Below, one piece after another: positions 35,580 to 47,837 of a DNA stretch of 64,000 nt (position 1 is the first letter of the stretch; every line of letters starts with the position of its first letter). The notes under the pieces were generated by a model. It searched no databases. It was not told the origin of the DNA and saw only the letters and a list, made by a program, of their open reading frames with translations. Made by a program: the position numbers and the translations under genes. The DNA comes from Otatea glauca (Eukaryota; Streptophyta; Magnoliopsida; Poales; Poaceae). Where the stretch lies: contig CM070730.1 in assembly GCA_036346275.1 (NCBI GenBank), forward strand, positions 40,842,918 to 40,906,917. The letters are read 5' to 3'.

Positions 35580-38560
35580 TCTTGAGTAGAGTCATTGCTA
35601 AAGGTACCATCTGCATTAACCAAAATTTCATTCTTAAAGATGTTGCCTTAGTAAGTAAGTCGCAATACAATCTGCTCTCTGTTTCTCAACTTATCGATGA
35701 CTCTTTCGAGGTAAGCTTCAAGAGTAATGCTGTAGAATCCTTGATTCATCGGAGGGTTAGTTCTTGGGATTTCTAGATTTGGGAGAGTCTTTCGTGCTGA
35801 TTTTTCGCTTCTTCCGGAGACTCTCTTGATGTTTGATTGCTTCGAGTCCGTGATCTCTCCTTCGGCATAGGAGACTTGGTCACATTGGTTTTGATCATTT
35901 GACCGAGTTAGCGACCATGATCTCATTCGGGGTTTGCCCAAACTCAAGATGGTCAAAGACTTAGTTTGCTCTCCTTGCCGACATGGCAAGATGGTTCTTG
36001 CTTCTCATCCTCCGATCCACCGTAGTGATGGTGATGCACCAGGACAGCTTTTACATATGGACACTTTGTTGGTCGGCTAGAGTGCGATCGTGGGAGGGAA
36101 GTGGTATGTTCTTGTCATCGTTGATGATTTTCTAGATACTCTTGGGTATTCTTCATGGCCTCGAAGGATGAGACTTTTCTCACTTGGGGTTTGATCGATG
36201 GGTTGTCTATTGAGCTCCCGGTGCATTCGAGCTATCTGCAGATGATAATGGCACGGAGTTCAAGAATTCCTACTTTGAGAGTTTTTGTGTGGAGTCGGTT
36301 TAGAGCATCGTTCTCTTCTCCCTCGCTCCTCGTGAGAATGGCGTTGTGGAAAGGAAGAACAGGGACCACGGTTGACATGGCGGGACGATGCTAAGCAGTC
36401 TGATACTCCTAGGAAGTTTTGGGTGAGGCTATAGCTCTTGCTTGCCATGTTTCTAATCGCGTGTTTTGAGAGCACATTTGCATCGCACTTCTTATGAGTT
36501 GAGGTATGGGCGAAAGCCGGTGTGTCTCATTTTCGCTTTCGGTTGCAAGTGTTTTATCTTGAAGTCAGTAACCTAGATAAGTTTGAGTCTCGCTCTTGAT
36601 GGTATCTTTCTAGGTTACTCGACTTCTTCTCGTAACTATAAGTGCAGGTGTTGATGCGCATAGGATCATAGAGACTGTGATGTGACCTTGATGAGGCTAG
36701 CCGGGAGCTAGACACGATGTTTGAGCTCTTCTTATCCCTCCGAGACCATCTTTGTAGAAGATGAGGATGATGGAGATGATGGTGTTCCACGGATCCAGTT
36801 CCCTCTATACCCGAGGTGCCTCCTGTTTCCATTTACGCACCTCGGGTGACCACCCTTGCCTTGAGACTCTCCTTGGTGAGTGGCTCTGCTCCTACCTCTT
36901 ACATGCATGAGGTAGAGGCCATACGCTTACGGTCCTCCCGTCATATCGAGAAGCTCATCCACCGATCGGATCATTGGTGATCTGTTTGAGCGCGTCACTC
37001 GCTCAAAATCAGGTTTGTCGATTCTGCCTCCACTCTGCCTTCGTTGCCTCCTTTGAGCCGAAGATGTTTCTCATGCATTATCCAATGAATCGTGGATTAA
37101 TGCTATGCATGAGAACTTGAGAACTTTGAGAGGAACAAGGTATGGCAGCTTGTCGAGCCCCATCTGGTCATAATGTCATTGGGACCAAGTGGGTGTTCAA
37201 AAACAAGCAGTGAGGATGGGGTTGTCATTCGCAACAAGGCTAGGCTAGTTGCACAGGGCTTTCTCGGGTTGAGGTCTTGACTTTGAGAGACCTTTGCCCT
37301 GTAGCTAGACTAGAGGCTATTAGGATCCTGCTTGCATTCTCTGCATCCCGGGGCTTGAAGCTCTATCAAATGGATGTCAAGAGTGCATTCCTCAATGGCT
37401 ATATTGAGGAAGAGGTTTATGTCAAACAACCTCCGAGTTTCGAGAACCCCAAGTTTCCGAGTCATGTATACAAGCTCTCCAAAGCTTTGTATGGACTCAA
37501 GCAGCCCCAGAGCATGGTATGAGAGGCTCAAGTCTTATCTTCTCACCATGACTTCAAAATGGGCATAGTAGACAAAACTCGTTCATCGACACCATGAGTC
37601 TCATTTTCTTCTTGTCGGTTTATGTGGGCGATATAATTTTGGTGGCTCATCTCATTCGCTTGTGTCTCAGTTTTACGAGGTGATGAGCCTGAGTTTGAGA
37701 TGAGTATGATGGGCGAGTTGAGCTACTTTCTTGGCTTCCAAATCAAGCGGACTCGGGAGGGTAGTTTCTTGCATCAAGGCAAATATACCCGTGACCTCTG
37801 AGGCGTTTCGACATGTCGATGGGAAGCGGTGATGACTCCTATGGCCACCACTTTGCTGTCCTCGAGCCCGATGAGGATGGTGAGCTTCTTGATCAAAAGG
37901 AGTTTGAACATGATCGGCTCCTCTTGTACCTCACCGCTTGAGGCCGGACATACATTTTGTTTGTGTGTGCATGCGCTCGATTTCAAGCTTCTCCTCGCGC
38001 CTCTCACCGCCAGCGGATCAAGCGCATCTTCGAGTACCTTCGTGCTACCACTGATTATGGTATTTGGTACTCTTCGTCTTCTTGTCTATCTCTTAGAGCC
38101 TTTTCTGATGCCGACTTTGCTGGCTGTAGGATAGATAGGAAGAGCACTTCTGGCACTTGCCAATTCATTGGCACTTCTCTTGTTTCTTGGTCATCTAGGA
38201 AGCGATCCGAGTTGCACATCCACCGAGGCCGAGTATGTTCTTTGCAACTAGTTCTTTGTAGCAGTGCTCTGGATGAGATCGACCTTACGGGACTATGGGT
38301 TAGAGATAGAGAGTGTGCCACTTTTCTGTGACAACACTTCAGCCATTTGCATTGCTAAAAACCCAGTGCAACATTCCCGGACCAAGCACATTGATATTAG
38401 ATATCACTTCCTTAGAGACCATGTGGAGAAGGGAGATATCGCGCTTGATTCAGTGAGAGTGACCTTGATTAGCGATATTTTCACCAAGCCTTTGGATAGC
38501 TCCAGATTTGTTGCCTTGAGGAGTGAGCTTGGAGTCGTGAGCCCTTACGGCCTTTCGTGA
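35580..38560 (+). pseudogene. Copia-2 pol: integrase, reverse transcriptase, RNase H, frameshifted
   Basis: Integrase: the zinc-finger end 'CSPCRHGKM' and 'LLHMDTL' near 35960-36070, then 'VIVDDF' near 36115 and 'DNGTEFKNS' near 36240. RT: 37277-37522, with RILLAFSASRGLKLYQMDV, KSAFLNGYIEEEVYVKQPP and YKLSKALYGLKQ. The catalytic motif reads YVGD near 37620 instead of YVDD, which would abolish metal binding if real. RNase H: 'SDADFAGCRIDRKSTSGTC' near 38100-38160 and 'FCDNTSAICIAKNPVQHSR' near 38325-38380, ending at 38560 with 'ELGVVSPYGLS'. Frame breaks are dense. Confidence 0.85.
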
Positions 38561-40409
38561 GGGGGAGCTGGTTTGTATATTATGTATTATATGTTTTCTT
38601 CCAGCTTTTCTTTTCTTTGTGTTTCTTCTGGGTGACTTTGGGCTTGTTTTCTTGAGTTGAGTTCACTCACTTAGACTTCTGGCATGCCTTGCATTGACCT
38701 CTTATCTTGTGCTTTAGGTTGCTATCATGCGTGATTAGCTGTTCTCTCTTCTCTCTAGGTTGAGTTCCCTCACAGTCTTATAAGTCTAGCGGTATTGGGC
38801 CTCCTGGGTAGACAGGTGCTTGTGCACTCCTTAGTTGGGATCTAGAGTCAGCTTCCTATGTCGATCCTTGGGGAAGATAAGAGCGAGTCTGAGCCGTAGT
38901 GAGTCTCTTCTATCTTTTCTATGCTCTATAGCCATCCAGTTTTGCAGTTTCTCGACTTCTTCTCCTCATTCTGTTTTTCTGGTTATTATTGAGTTCATGT
39001 GGGTCTTCTTTATGCCTAATCTTGATAATAACTCATTTGTTAACCAGATTTGAGCTTAAAATTGATTCATTTGTTGAGGGGGAGTTTGGGAATCTGTTCA
39101 TGCATTGCATTTAGACTGCATTTTCTGTTTTATGAGCTTTGTCTATTATGCAATTGATTTCTTCTTCATGCTATACACCATGCTACATCATTTGAAGAAA
39201 ATTACTAGCTTAGGTATGTCCAAGTTCATTTAACTTGCTAAGCTTAAAAATGAAATAAGCCTTAAATGAAAAACTTGATGAAACTTGTTGCTTTTACTTG
39301 CTAGGTTTCTTCTCTAGAGGTTTGTGCCATAATTTGAGAAATTTAGGAGTTCTCTAGAGTCCCTATAGCAACTTGGGTGAAACTAGTTTGATCCATGCAG
39401 AGTCCTTCAATTGCTCATGAATCGTTGTGCTAAAAATGAAAATTAAACAAAATTGACTCTTCTTGTGCACATACGACTCAACACCTTGTATTCACAAGAC
39501 CGCTTCCCATTGCACTTGGGATGAACTTGGAATACATCGTGTTTGACCTAGACCATCCTCTTAAGAGCTCATCTTGAGATGGTCGCATACGGCTTGAGTC
39601 AATTGGTTGTCAAAAGAAAATGCAAATAAATTAAAAAAAAACAAAGACATATGTGGGTAAAGAATGCAAATAATGTCAAACATTTGCACCCCGCTATGTC
39701 TTGTATGATGATAAATCAAAATTTGCATTAAGTGATAAATGAGCCCGAAGGACCTTGTATGCTCTTCTAGATTCCCCAACGTGTTGAGTAGGTTGAACTC
39801 TAGGTTTTCCTTTTGATCCTTAGAGTGGCTATTCTTCTATTTTTGAAACTAAAGCTAAGTATTGCACTTGTCAAATCTTGCTAAAAATGAAATATTCAAA
39901 ACTAAGCTCGTATTTGCACTTGGACATGTCTTAGTTTAGTCATCTTCTGAAATTGACAAGCTTGGTGTAATATCCTTCCATTTTGATCAATTGGATAATC
40001 TTCAAAGCTCTTTCGATTGCATTTCATGCATACATAAAAAAAATTGATGCCTATATTGCCAAAAGGGGAGAAAACGTAGAAAAGGCATCACTAAAAGATA
40101 AAATGTGAATGCTTATTTGGTTATTATGATCTTTGTAAAACTATGCTACTACTTCTGTTGGATCATAATCTCATAATCACATTTGACATGTTTAGTTGGA
40201 TTTTAGAGTTTTTGTTGAAAACTTGCTCTTTGTTAAATTTAACTCTAAAATCTAAATTCCTCTTCGTCAACTTGGTCATGGTTTAATTTAATTTCTATCT
40301 TTGGACCAAGTTTGACTTTGCAACTAAAAATTGCTTTCTTCTTCATTTTCTTCAAACTCAAATTTATGCCTTTTGCGTGGTTTGTCAATATACTCATCAA
40401 GGGGGAGAT
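38561..40409 (+). other. Copia-2 long non-coding region with repeated polypurine tracts
   Basis: No open frame of note. Polypurine tracts of the form GAGGGGGAG occur just after the RNase H stop (about 38559), at about 39075, and as AAGGGGGAGAT right before the 3' LTR (40399-40409). Multiple such tracts between pol and the 3' LTR are a described Sirevirus trait. A remnant env-like gene was looked for and not seen. Confidence 0.7.
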
Positions 40410-40877
40410 TGAAGGACCATGTGGAGGTCCATCCATATTTGTGATGAGTATTTGACTTTATTTGAGCAAGGTGTGCTCAAGTTTGAGTTTGATTTGGATT
40501 GATTTTCAAAATGAAGCAATTTGAGTTGTACCGGCCGTATGGACACGGTAGTGGTGAGTTGCATGGTTTATTGCACATCTTTGTGGGCATTGCTATGTGA
40601 GGAGTTTCCTTGTCTTTGATGGTTGCAGGACGACGGTGCTAGGTCATGGTGAGGCGAAGGATGACCGGGACTAGGCGAGGCGTCGGAGGTCCGACGGTTG
40701 GGAGATCGCCGGAAGATGATCGGAGACGGAGTCCGGGCAAGTCAAGAAGACAAGGAAAGGAGATGATGCTAGCTAGATGCCGCGTGGATCAATGAGGACC
40801 GTCGGATTGAGGTCTAGTTGATAGGTTAGCGGGTCTAGGTAGTATGCTTTGAAAACCGTGCAAGAAAACCCGGTATG

Positions 40878-42236
40878 TGAAGGGAAACGCGGTATGCTAC
40901 GCTAGCACAAAAAAAAACTACCGCGCAACCAGAAAGCTACTCGCAAGAAGGGGATCATAGATAAGATTACCACTAGATGCGCAGTTGCGGAATCCTTCGC
41001 GCGTCGATGTAGTGGTTCGTCCTCGCCGCAGTCGTTGCGTCGATGTAGTGGATCGTCCTCGCCTCGCCGTGGATCGTCCTCCCACGCCGCATCGCAGCAG
41101 CGTCACCGCGATGAGTCCACACGTCCGAGAGATGGAACGCCGTGCGTCGTGTGCAAGCACCTAGTCGCTCGGCGGCGCGCGAGAGGAGGAGGCTAGGGTT
41201 TCAAGTGAATCAAACCTAAACCGTGGAAAGCACACTCTGCGCCTCCTCCTCCCCTCCTTATATAGCCACGAGATGAAACCTAAACCAGGGCCCACCATGC
41301 TAAGCCCACGAGGTTCATTAATTACGGATCCAATCCAAATTAATGCGTCCCACCCATTAAGTGTGTGACCTGCGAGTTCACATACGTTTGGACATGGATT
41401 CGAAAACTCCTTTTCAATCCAATAGTTGGTAGCGGCTTCTTGCAAAGTATGCCAACTCCCAAACATCTTGTGATCAAATCGAGCAGAACCTATCAAAAGA
41501 ACTCATGTAATAATCCCTTTGCCAAGTATATGAAGATTGATCTCAAGGCGAGAAGCATGTCATCCTTTGATGATTCAATCCATCTCTCGTATCCGTGATA
41601 TATTAATAAGTTGTGATTGACTCCTCAATCACGGCATGGCCATGCACTTTCTTAATCATATCACACGAGTGGCCTTGTCATATATCTCCGTTTCATTGGA
41701 GTGGCAAATTCCATCTTGATTTGCTCACTTCCCTCTCGCACGTTTCATAGTAAACATGAAAGCTACCTTTATAACTATCCGGTTAGGAAGTAGTGTTTGA
41801 TAGCCCCAAGGAAAACTATTACACATGTAGGGAATATGACAATCTCAGGTCTAAGGATCATACATCTTCTAGGTATGAGATACACGATGACACATAAGAA
41901 TGAAACATTCTCGCGATGTCCCATAGCGGGTCTATCTAACCCATGTTCTTCAACATGGTCCACAATGTAGAGATGATATCTCCATATCCCATGATCTATG
42001 AAGCATGATCATCGATCACTACATGTCTTGATCTATTCATCGTAGTCCTATACGATGATATCCGATCGAGATATTTATCGAATTACATCATTAAGTAAAG
42101 AGCTTCATAATCAAGTCACATACTTGTTGATCAATACAATGATATACATTCATTGGACCAATAATCATATTATTATTCATAAACATAGTCATGTTACAAT
42201 CATCTAAATGATTGCCTCAAGGGCATAACACTAACA
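40878..42236 (-). repeat. 3' LTR of Copia-3
   Basis: 1359 bp, starting TGTTAGTGTTATGCCC on the minus strand. In element sense the preceding AAGTGGGAGAT (42237-42247) is the polypurine tract. A TATA-like TATATAAGG lies at about 41256-41264. Confidence 0.9.
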
Positions 42237-42310
42237 ATCTCCCACTTGCACTTGAGTCAATCAATTAAGTATCTAATACCAATAGACCTTGTGTGCGCCT
42301 CATGCTTAGG

Positions 42311-42784
42311 TCATGGCGGTGGCTTTGTCAGCGGATCGGCCACATTGGCTTCCGTATGTACTTTGCATATTCTCGACGTCACCTCTATCCACAATCTCGC
42401 GAATAAGGTGAAAGCGGCGGAGTATGTGTTTAGACTTTTGATGTGATCTAGGCTCTTTTGCTTGTGCAATGGCACCACTATTATCACAATAGATGTCCAT
42501 TGGACTAGAGACACTAGCGACCACACCAAGCTCGTGATAAACTTCTTAATCCACACGGCCTCCTTTGCGGCCTCCGGCCGCAATGTACTCCGCTCATCGT
42601 AGAGTCGGCCACCGTGTTTTGCTTGGAACTCTTCCACCATCGCTCCTCCATTAAGTGTAAACACAAACCCGGATTGCGATCGAAAATCATCTTTGTCGGT
42701 TTGGAAGCTTGCATCGGTGTAACCCTTTGCAACCAGATCTTCCTCACCTCCAAAAACAAGGAACATACCCTTAGTTCTTCTCAA
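42311..42784 (-). pseudogene. Copia-3 RNase H, frameshifted
   Basis: The start of the domain reads 'GYTDASFQTDKDDFRSQSGF', with the copia RNase H aspartate. The frame is lost after 'LNGG'. The overlapping frame gives 'WWKSSKQNTVADSTM', and the first frame returns with 'EAAKEAVWIKKFI'. The conserved end 'HTEANVADPLTKPPP' is at 42311-42360. The breaks at about 42570-42630 fall where relatives have CTG and CCTCGG, in line with lost bases. RNase H removes the RNA template strand. Confidence 0.8.
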
Positions 42785-43075
42785 GTACTTGAGATATTTT
42801 TACGGCTATCCAATGACCATCACGAGATCCGCTTGGTATCCGCTCGTGACACTTAGAGCATATGAGACATCAGGCGTGTACAGATCATGGCATACATAAT
42901 AGACCCAATAGTGAAGCATATGGAATCTTGCTCATCTGTCTCGCTCATCGGATGTCGAAGGACACCGATTCTTGCAGAGATCGATGCCATGTGACATTGG
43001 CATGAAACCTCTCTTGGATTCATGCATATTGAACCTTTTCAATATCTTGTCAATGTACGTTTCGACTTAATCCAA

Positions 43076-43850
43076 TTAACCTTTTGATCTATCTCTATAG
43101 ATTTTTATGCCCAAGATATAGCATGCTTCTCCCAAGTCCTTCATTGAGAAACTCCTTTTCAATGAAGTCTTAACATCTTCAAGCATAGGAATGTCATTCC
43201 CGATTAATAATATGTCATCCACATACAAAATCGTAAATACAAGTGCGCTCCCACTAGCCTTCTTGTAAACACAAGGCTCTTCTTCATTTTTGATAAAGTC
43301 AAAACCTTTGACTACTTCATCAAAACGAATGTTCCAACTCCTAGATGCTTGCTTTAACCCATAAATGGATCTTTGAAGCTTGCATACCCTTTTAGCATAT
43401 TTAGGATCAACAAAGCCTTGAGGTTGTATCATGTATACATCCTCGGAAAGATTCTCATTAAGGAAGGCTGTTTTGACATCCATCGCCATATTTCATAATC
43501 AAAATATGCAAGAATAGCTAAAATGATCCGGACAGACTTGAGCATGGCTACGGTGAGAAAGTTTCATCATAGTCAACTCCTTGAACTTGTTTGAAACCCT
43601 TTGCCACCAACCGTGCCTTATAGATCTGAACATTTCCATCTACGTCTATCTTTTCTTGAAAATCCATTTGCACTCAATGGTTTTACACCATCAGGTGAAT
43701 CGACCAAGTTCCAAACTTGATTGTCATGCATGGATTGAATTTCGGATCTCATGGCTTCAAGCCATTTTTCGGAGTTTGGGTCCATCATTGCTTCTTCATA
43801 AGTCGTGGGCTCATCATTGTCCAACAATAATATGTCATTCCCATATCTAA
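43076..43850 (-). pseudogene. Copia-3 reverse transcriptase, broken N-terminal part
   Basis: The open block 43076-43489 holds the RT palm: 'MDVKTAFLNENLSEDVYM', 'QPQGFVDPKYAKRVCKLQ', 'SIYGLKQASRSWNIRFDEV', the catalytic 'LYVDDILLIGND' and 'SMKDLGEACYILGIKI'. The upstream part 43490-43850 is frameshifted ('EWLEAMRSEIQSMHDNQVW'-like residues at 43618-43827). RT copies the element RNA into cDNA in virus-like particles. The palm is the best preserved part of any element in the window, but the start of the domain is out of frame. Confidence 0.85.
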
Positions 43851-43993
43851 TAGGTACATGGCGTGGCCTCCCGACCTACGTGGGGTGGAGTCTCTTCCAC
43901 AGGTTGTACAACACTTTGTACATCTTGTGAAGGTTCGAGGTAGCTTGAACATATTCATGTGATTCTCGAACTTCATCAAGATACACATCACTC

Positions 43994-44752
43994 CTACTGA
44001 TTTCTTTTGAAAGAAACTCTTTCTTCAAAAGACACCATTTCGAGCAACAAAACTTTGTTCTCGTTTCTTTTGTAAAAGTAATATCCTTTTGTTTCTTTAG
44101 GATACCCCACAAAAAAGCATTTTTCTGATTTAGGTGCGAGTTTATCTGATTGTAAACGTTTTACATAAGCCTCACATCCCCATATCTTGAGAAATGACAA
44201 CATGGGTCTTCTCCCAGTCCATATCTCATATGGCGTCTTCTCAACGGATTTTGATGGGACCCTATTCAAAGTGAACGCAGTTGTCTCTAGAGCAAAACCC
44301 CAAAAGGATAATGGCAGATCTGTTTGGCTGATCATTGACCGAACCATATCTAATAAAGTCCGGTTACGTCGTTCGGACACACCATTCCATTGAGGCGTTC
44401 CTGGCGGAGTAAGTTGCGGAACGATTCCACATTGCTTTAAATGATCACCAAACTCTTGGCTCAAGTATTCGCCACCACGATCGGATCGTAAGTGTTTTAT
44501 TGTTTTGCCAAGTTGATTTTGTACTTCGTTCTGAAACTCTTTGAACCTTTCAAAAGTTTCAGATTTATGCCTCATTAAATAGATATATCCATATCTACTG
44601 AAGTCATCGGTAAAAGTTACAAAATCTTGAAACCCACCCCTAGCAGTCGAGCTCATTGGTCCACATACATCTGTATGTACTAGGGCCAATAATTCACTTG
44701 CTCTCTCACTAAAACCTGTGAAAGGGCTTTTGTCATCTTGCCAAGTAAACAA
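43994..44752 (-). CDS. Copia-3 integrase block (open, part of broken pol)
   Basis: 252 open codons contain the retroviral integrase catalytic core with its DDE residues: D in 'LVHTDVCGPM' near 44660, D in 'LRSDRGGEYLSQEF' near 44480, E in 'NGVSERRNRTLLDMV' near 44380. It is followed by 'KTPYEIWTGRRPMLSFLKIW' and the C-terminal 'KCFFVGYPKETKGYYFY'. The zinc-finger region should lie just upstream and is not in this frame. Integrase joins cDNA to host DNA with a 5-bp stagger, agreeing with the GTATG duplication. The open block is not a separate gene: it is a stretch of one gag-pol polyprotein gene bounded by frame breaks. Confidence 0.88.
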   Translation of the reverse strand: MFTWQDDKSPFTGFSERASELLALVHTDVCGPMSSTARGGFQDFVTFTDDFSRYGYIYLMRHKSETFERFKEFQNEVQNQLGKTIKHLRSDRGGEYLSQEFGDHLKQCGIVPQLTPPGTPQWNGVSERRNRTLLDMVRSMISQTDLPLSFWGFALETTAFTLNRVPSKSVEKTPYEIWTGRRPMLSFLKIWGCEAYVKRLQSDKLAPKSEKCFFVGYPKETKGYYFYKRNENKVLLLEMVSFEERVSFKRNQ

Positions 44753-45104
44753 GATTCACATGTTTCAAATGATTCAAAATCAAATGAGGTTAGAAGTCCA
44801 TCACCATGGAGCTTCTTCATGCGCTTCTCATTTATATGACCTAGCGACAATGCCACAAAAGGTAGGGTTCAAATCATTAGGCGGTGCCTTTTACATTAAT
44901 ATTATAGACAGTTTTTCTTGAGTTCAAGGACGTACAACCCATCCACCATGGGGCAACGACCATAATACATATCATTCAAAAATATTGAACAAACAAAGTT
45001 CTTTATTCTCAAATCATAACCTTCATGTTCCAAACAAGAAGATGAAATAATGTTTCTACTCAAAGATGGAACAAAATAACAATTATTGAGTTCTAAAACT
45101 AATC

Positions 45105-46184
45105 TCAAGGCAAATGCAATGGGTATGTGCCAACGGCAAGACCAGCAACTCTTGCTTTATTCCCCACGCGAAGATCCACTTCTCCTTTTGCCAAGTCTCT
45201 ACTCTTTATCAGCCCCTGCAACGAATTGCAAATGTGAGCAACCGAACCGGTATCATATACCCATGAGCTGAGTGAAGAAGTAGCAAGATTAATTTCTATA
45301 ACATTAATACCTGAAGTGGAAACCACATTTCCATTCTTCTTATCTGCCAGGTACTTTTCGCAGTTCCGTTTCCAATGTCCTGATTTCTTGCAATAGAAGC
45401 ATTGGGTATCAGGTTGAGGGCCAACTTTAAGCTTCTGAAGCTTAGTTTTGAGGCTCGTGATCTCATCTTGAGCCTTGCCCTTGCCCTTGCCCTTGCTCTT
45501 TCCCGTTCCCCCAGCCTTAGCCTTTCTCTTTTTGAAAGCAGTTGTTTTCTGAACCATCATCACATGATTGGGTTTTTCTTAATGCTTTCCTCCATGACCT
45601 TGAGCATCCCATGTAGCTCGGTTAGGCTCTTCTCCATGCTATTCATATGAAAATTCATAATGAATGGCTCAAAGCTCTGAGGCAGAGACTGGAGAATAAC
45701 ATCTGTGGCCAAACCGAGGCTAAGGGGAAACTCAAGTTTTTCCAATCTCCCAATGTAACCAATCATCTTGATCACATGAGGATCGACGGATTGCCTTGAC
45801 CAAACTTACAAGCAAATAAAAGCTTTGAGATACCATACCTCTCAGCTCTTGCTTGATTCCCAAACATGCCCTTCAAGCCCACAATCATATTGTAAGCATC
45901 CTGGTCCTCATATTGCTTTTGGAGCTCGAGTCCATTGTGACTAGCATGAGACAGTGACCTCTCTGAAGCATTAACATGCTTTTCATATTCAACCCTCAAA
46001 TTGCGAGCGGATTTTTAATTTGGTTCATCAGAATTGGATTCTCTAGAACATAGTCCTTCTTTTCATGCTTGAGAACAATTCTCGGGTTGCGATACCAATC
46101 AACAAAATTAGTTCCATTCAGTTTTCCCTTTCCAAACCGATCTCAAAGCAAAACCAGTGTAGCAGGAGTAGGAGAAGGTGCCAT
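45105..46184 (-). pseudogene. Copia-3 gag and protease, broken near its start
   Basis: The likely start codon is at 46184-46182 (MAPSPTPATLVLL, then a TGA). Homology goes on with 'LNGTNFVDWYRNPRIVL', and from 45999 with 'YEKHVNASERSLSHAS'. The block 45560-45775 has 'SLPQSFEPFIMNFHMN'. The block 45105-45563 holds a basic tract, the zinc knuckle CFYCKKSGHWKRNC (CX2CX4HX4C) that binds element RNA, and the protease start 'WVYDTGSVAHICN', where D-T-G is the aspartic protease motif. At least two stops or shifts separate these parts. Confidence 0.85.
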
Positions 46185-47837
46185 TGAACTACAACAAAAA
46201 TATGCAAAGATTCTAAGCACTATGTTTATGTAAAACTTTTATTAAACTTTTTAATTAAAGACACTCCTATTTTATGTCTTTTATAGACACATAGTGAGTA
46301 TTCAAGATCCATATTCATTAAACACTAGTGAGCTTTGGCATCACTGCTAGAAATTTAATGACATAGGTAAGCAACACCTTTGCTAATTACATCATATGTA
46401 ACTCTTGTTTGTTGAGTATGAAAACAAGTAATGAATGCCTCCATCAACTTGACTCATGGCGAGTCAACTCGCCCCAAGGGCTCACATGAGGAGGGAGCAC
46501 TTCCGTATTCGGTGCCAATTAAGAAACCTGCCTCATGTGTGTTTTCCTAGACACCAATTGTCTTGTATAGGTTCCTTCATTATGAAATCAAATCCCAACC
46601 ACTTATGTCCTCAAGCCCAAAACCGTTTTGATAGCTCGTTTAAATCGCCATTGTTATGCGTGATGTGTCCAACACATCCCTATCATCTATTGAGATAGCC
46701 ATTGATATACTACTTTGGCAATCATATCAATAACGATCTAAATTCTTGATAGGTGCAACAATTGGATGGACAATTTGATTTAAGATTTTTAACTATAAGG
46801 ATGAACAAAGATTACTATGAACATAGCATCACATGCAATGAGCATAAAGAAAATAGCAAGGATAAAACACACATCCACGTAAAATCAAAATAAGCTGTGA
46901 AATAGCATGGCCCTTAGCATTAAGATCTCCATCATCATGCTTGGTTGTTCACCTAGCCACCTTGCTTGATTTGTTCACCTAGCCATCGTCTTCATCATTA
47001 TGGATGCAACTCCTTACAACTTTTGATAATGAATTTTACATGAGGGTTTGAAGCATCACAAGTCGACACGCAGTCGTTATACAATTTAAATAGCCTTATG
47101 GCTTAACACGACGCAGAGCCATGTGGAAATTACATGCATCACATACACATAGGCCATACTATTTCACATAATTCCTGCAAAACGAGTTAAACAAAAGCAA
47201 CCCTCGTCTCCGGGTCCGAGGCGGCGCCTGCAAGGGAATCAAGGGGCGCCACATGGCGGTCCCGGCGGTCGTGGCGGGTCCGAGGGCATGTCTTCGCCAT
47301 GGAAAACACCTCAAAATTTTTTAGAGGCATGTCTTCCGCCATGGGAAAACACCCTCAAAATTTCCACGGATCAACCAGATTGACCCAATCCGATCTAATA
47401 TAATTGGCTTGGTCCCATATGGATACGTTTCAGAAACCCTGATGGCGGTAACCCGACCGGTAAGGGCAACGTCGTACCATGAACGGACTCACCCAAATCA
47501 ATATTGAATCTGTTTGCGCTTACCATGGATCAACCAGATTGACCCAATCCAACTCGATCTGATTGGCTTGGTCCCATATGGATACGTTTCAGAAACCCTG
47601 ATGGCGGTAACCCGACCGGTAAGGGTAACGTCGTACCATGAACGGACTCACCCAAATCAAGATTGAGTCGGTTTGCACTTTCCTCAAACCCTAAATCGAT
47701 CGATCTCATCGATGGCTGCCGTCACCAATTCATCACATGAACTGGCTGAACATGTAATAGATCCAATCTACTAACCTCACACATCATATGTGCAACATCC
47801 GAGATCACAAAACTATACGAGATGGCTCGATACCATC
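46185..47837 (-). other. Copia-3 untranslated leader with primer-binding site
   Basis: About 1.6 kb between the 5' LTR and gag with no coding support apart from the tandem repeat. Next to the LTR (47824-47837) the minus strand reads GATGGTATCGAGCC, the copia primer-binding site lacking one base of CAG, as in Copia-2. Confidence 0.7.
47368..47690. repeat. Two-copy tandem repeat, period about 159 bp, in the Copia-3 leader
   Basis: The unit beginning 'ggatcaaccagattgaccca' is present at 47368 and again at 47527, with few differences (for example 'aagggcaacg' and 'aagggtaacg'). A shorter duplication of about 37 bp around 'gcatgtcttcgccatgg' precedes it at 47288-47360. The block lies between the 5' LTR and gag. 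Confidence 0.8.
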
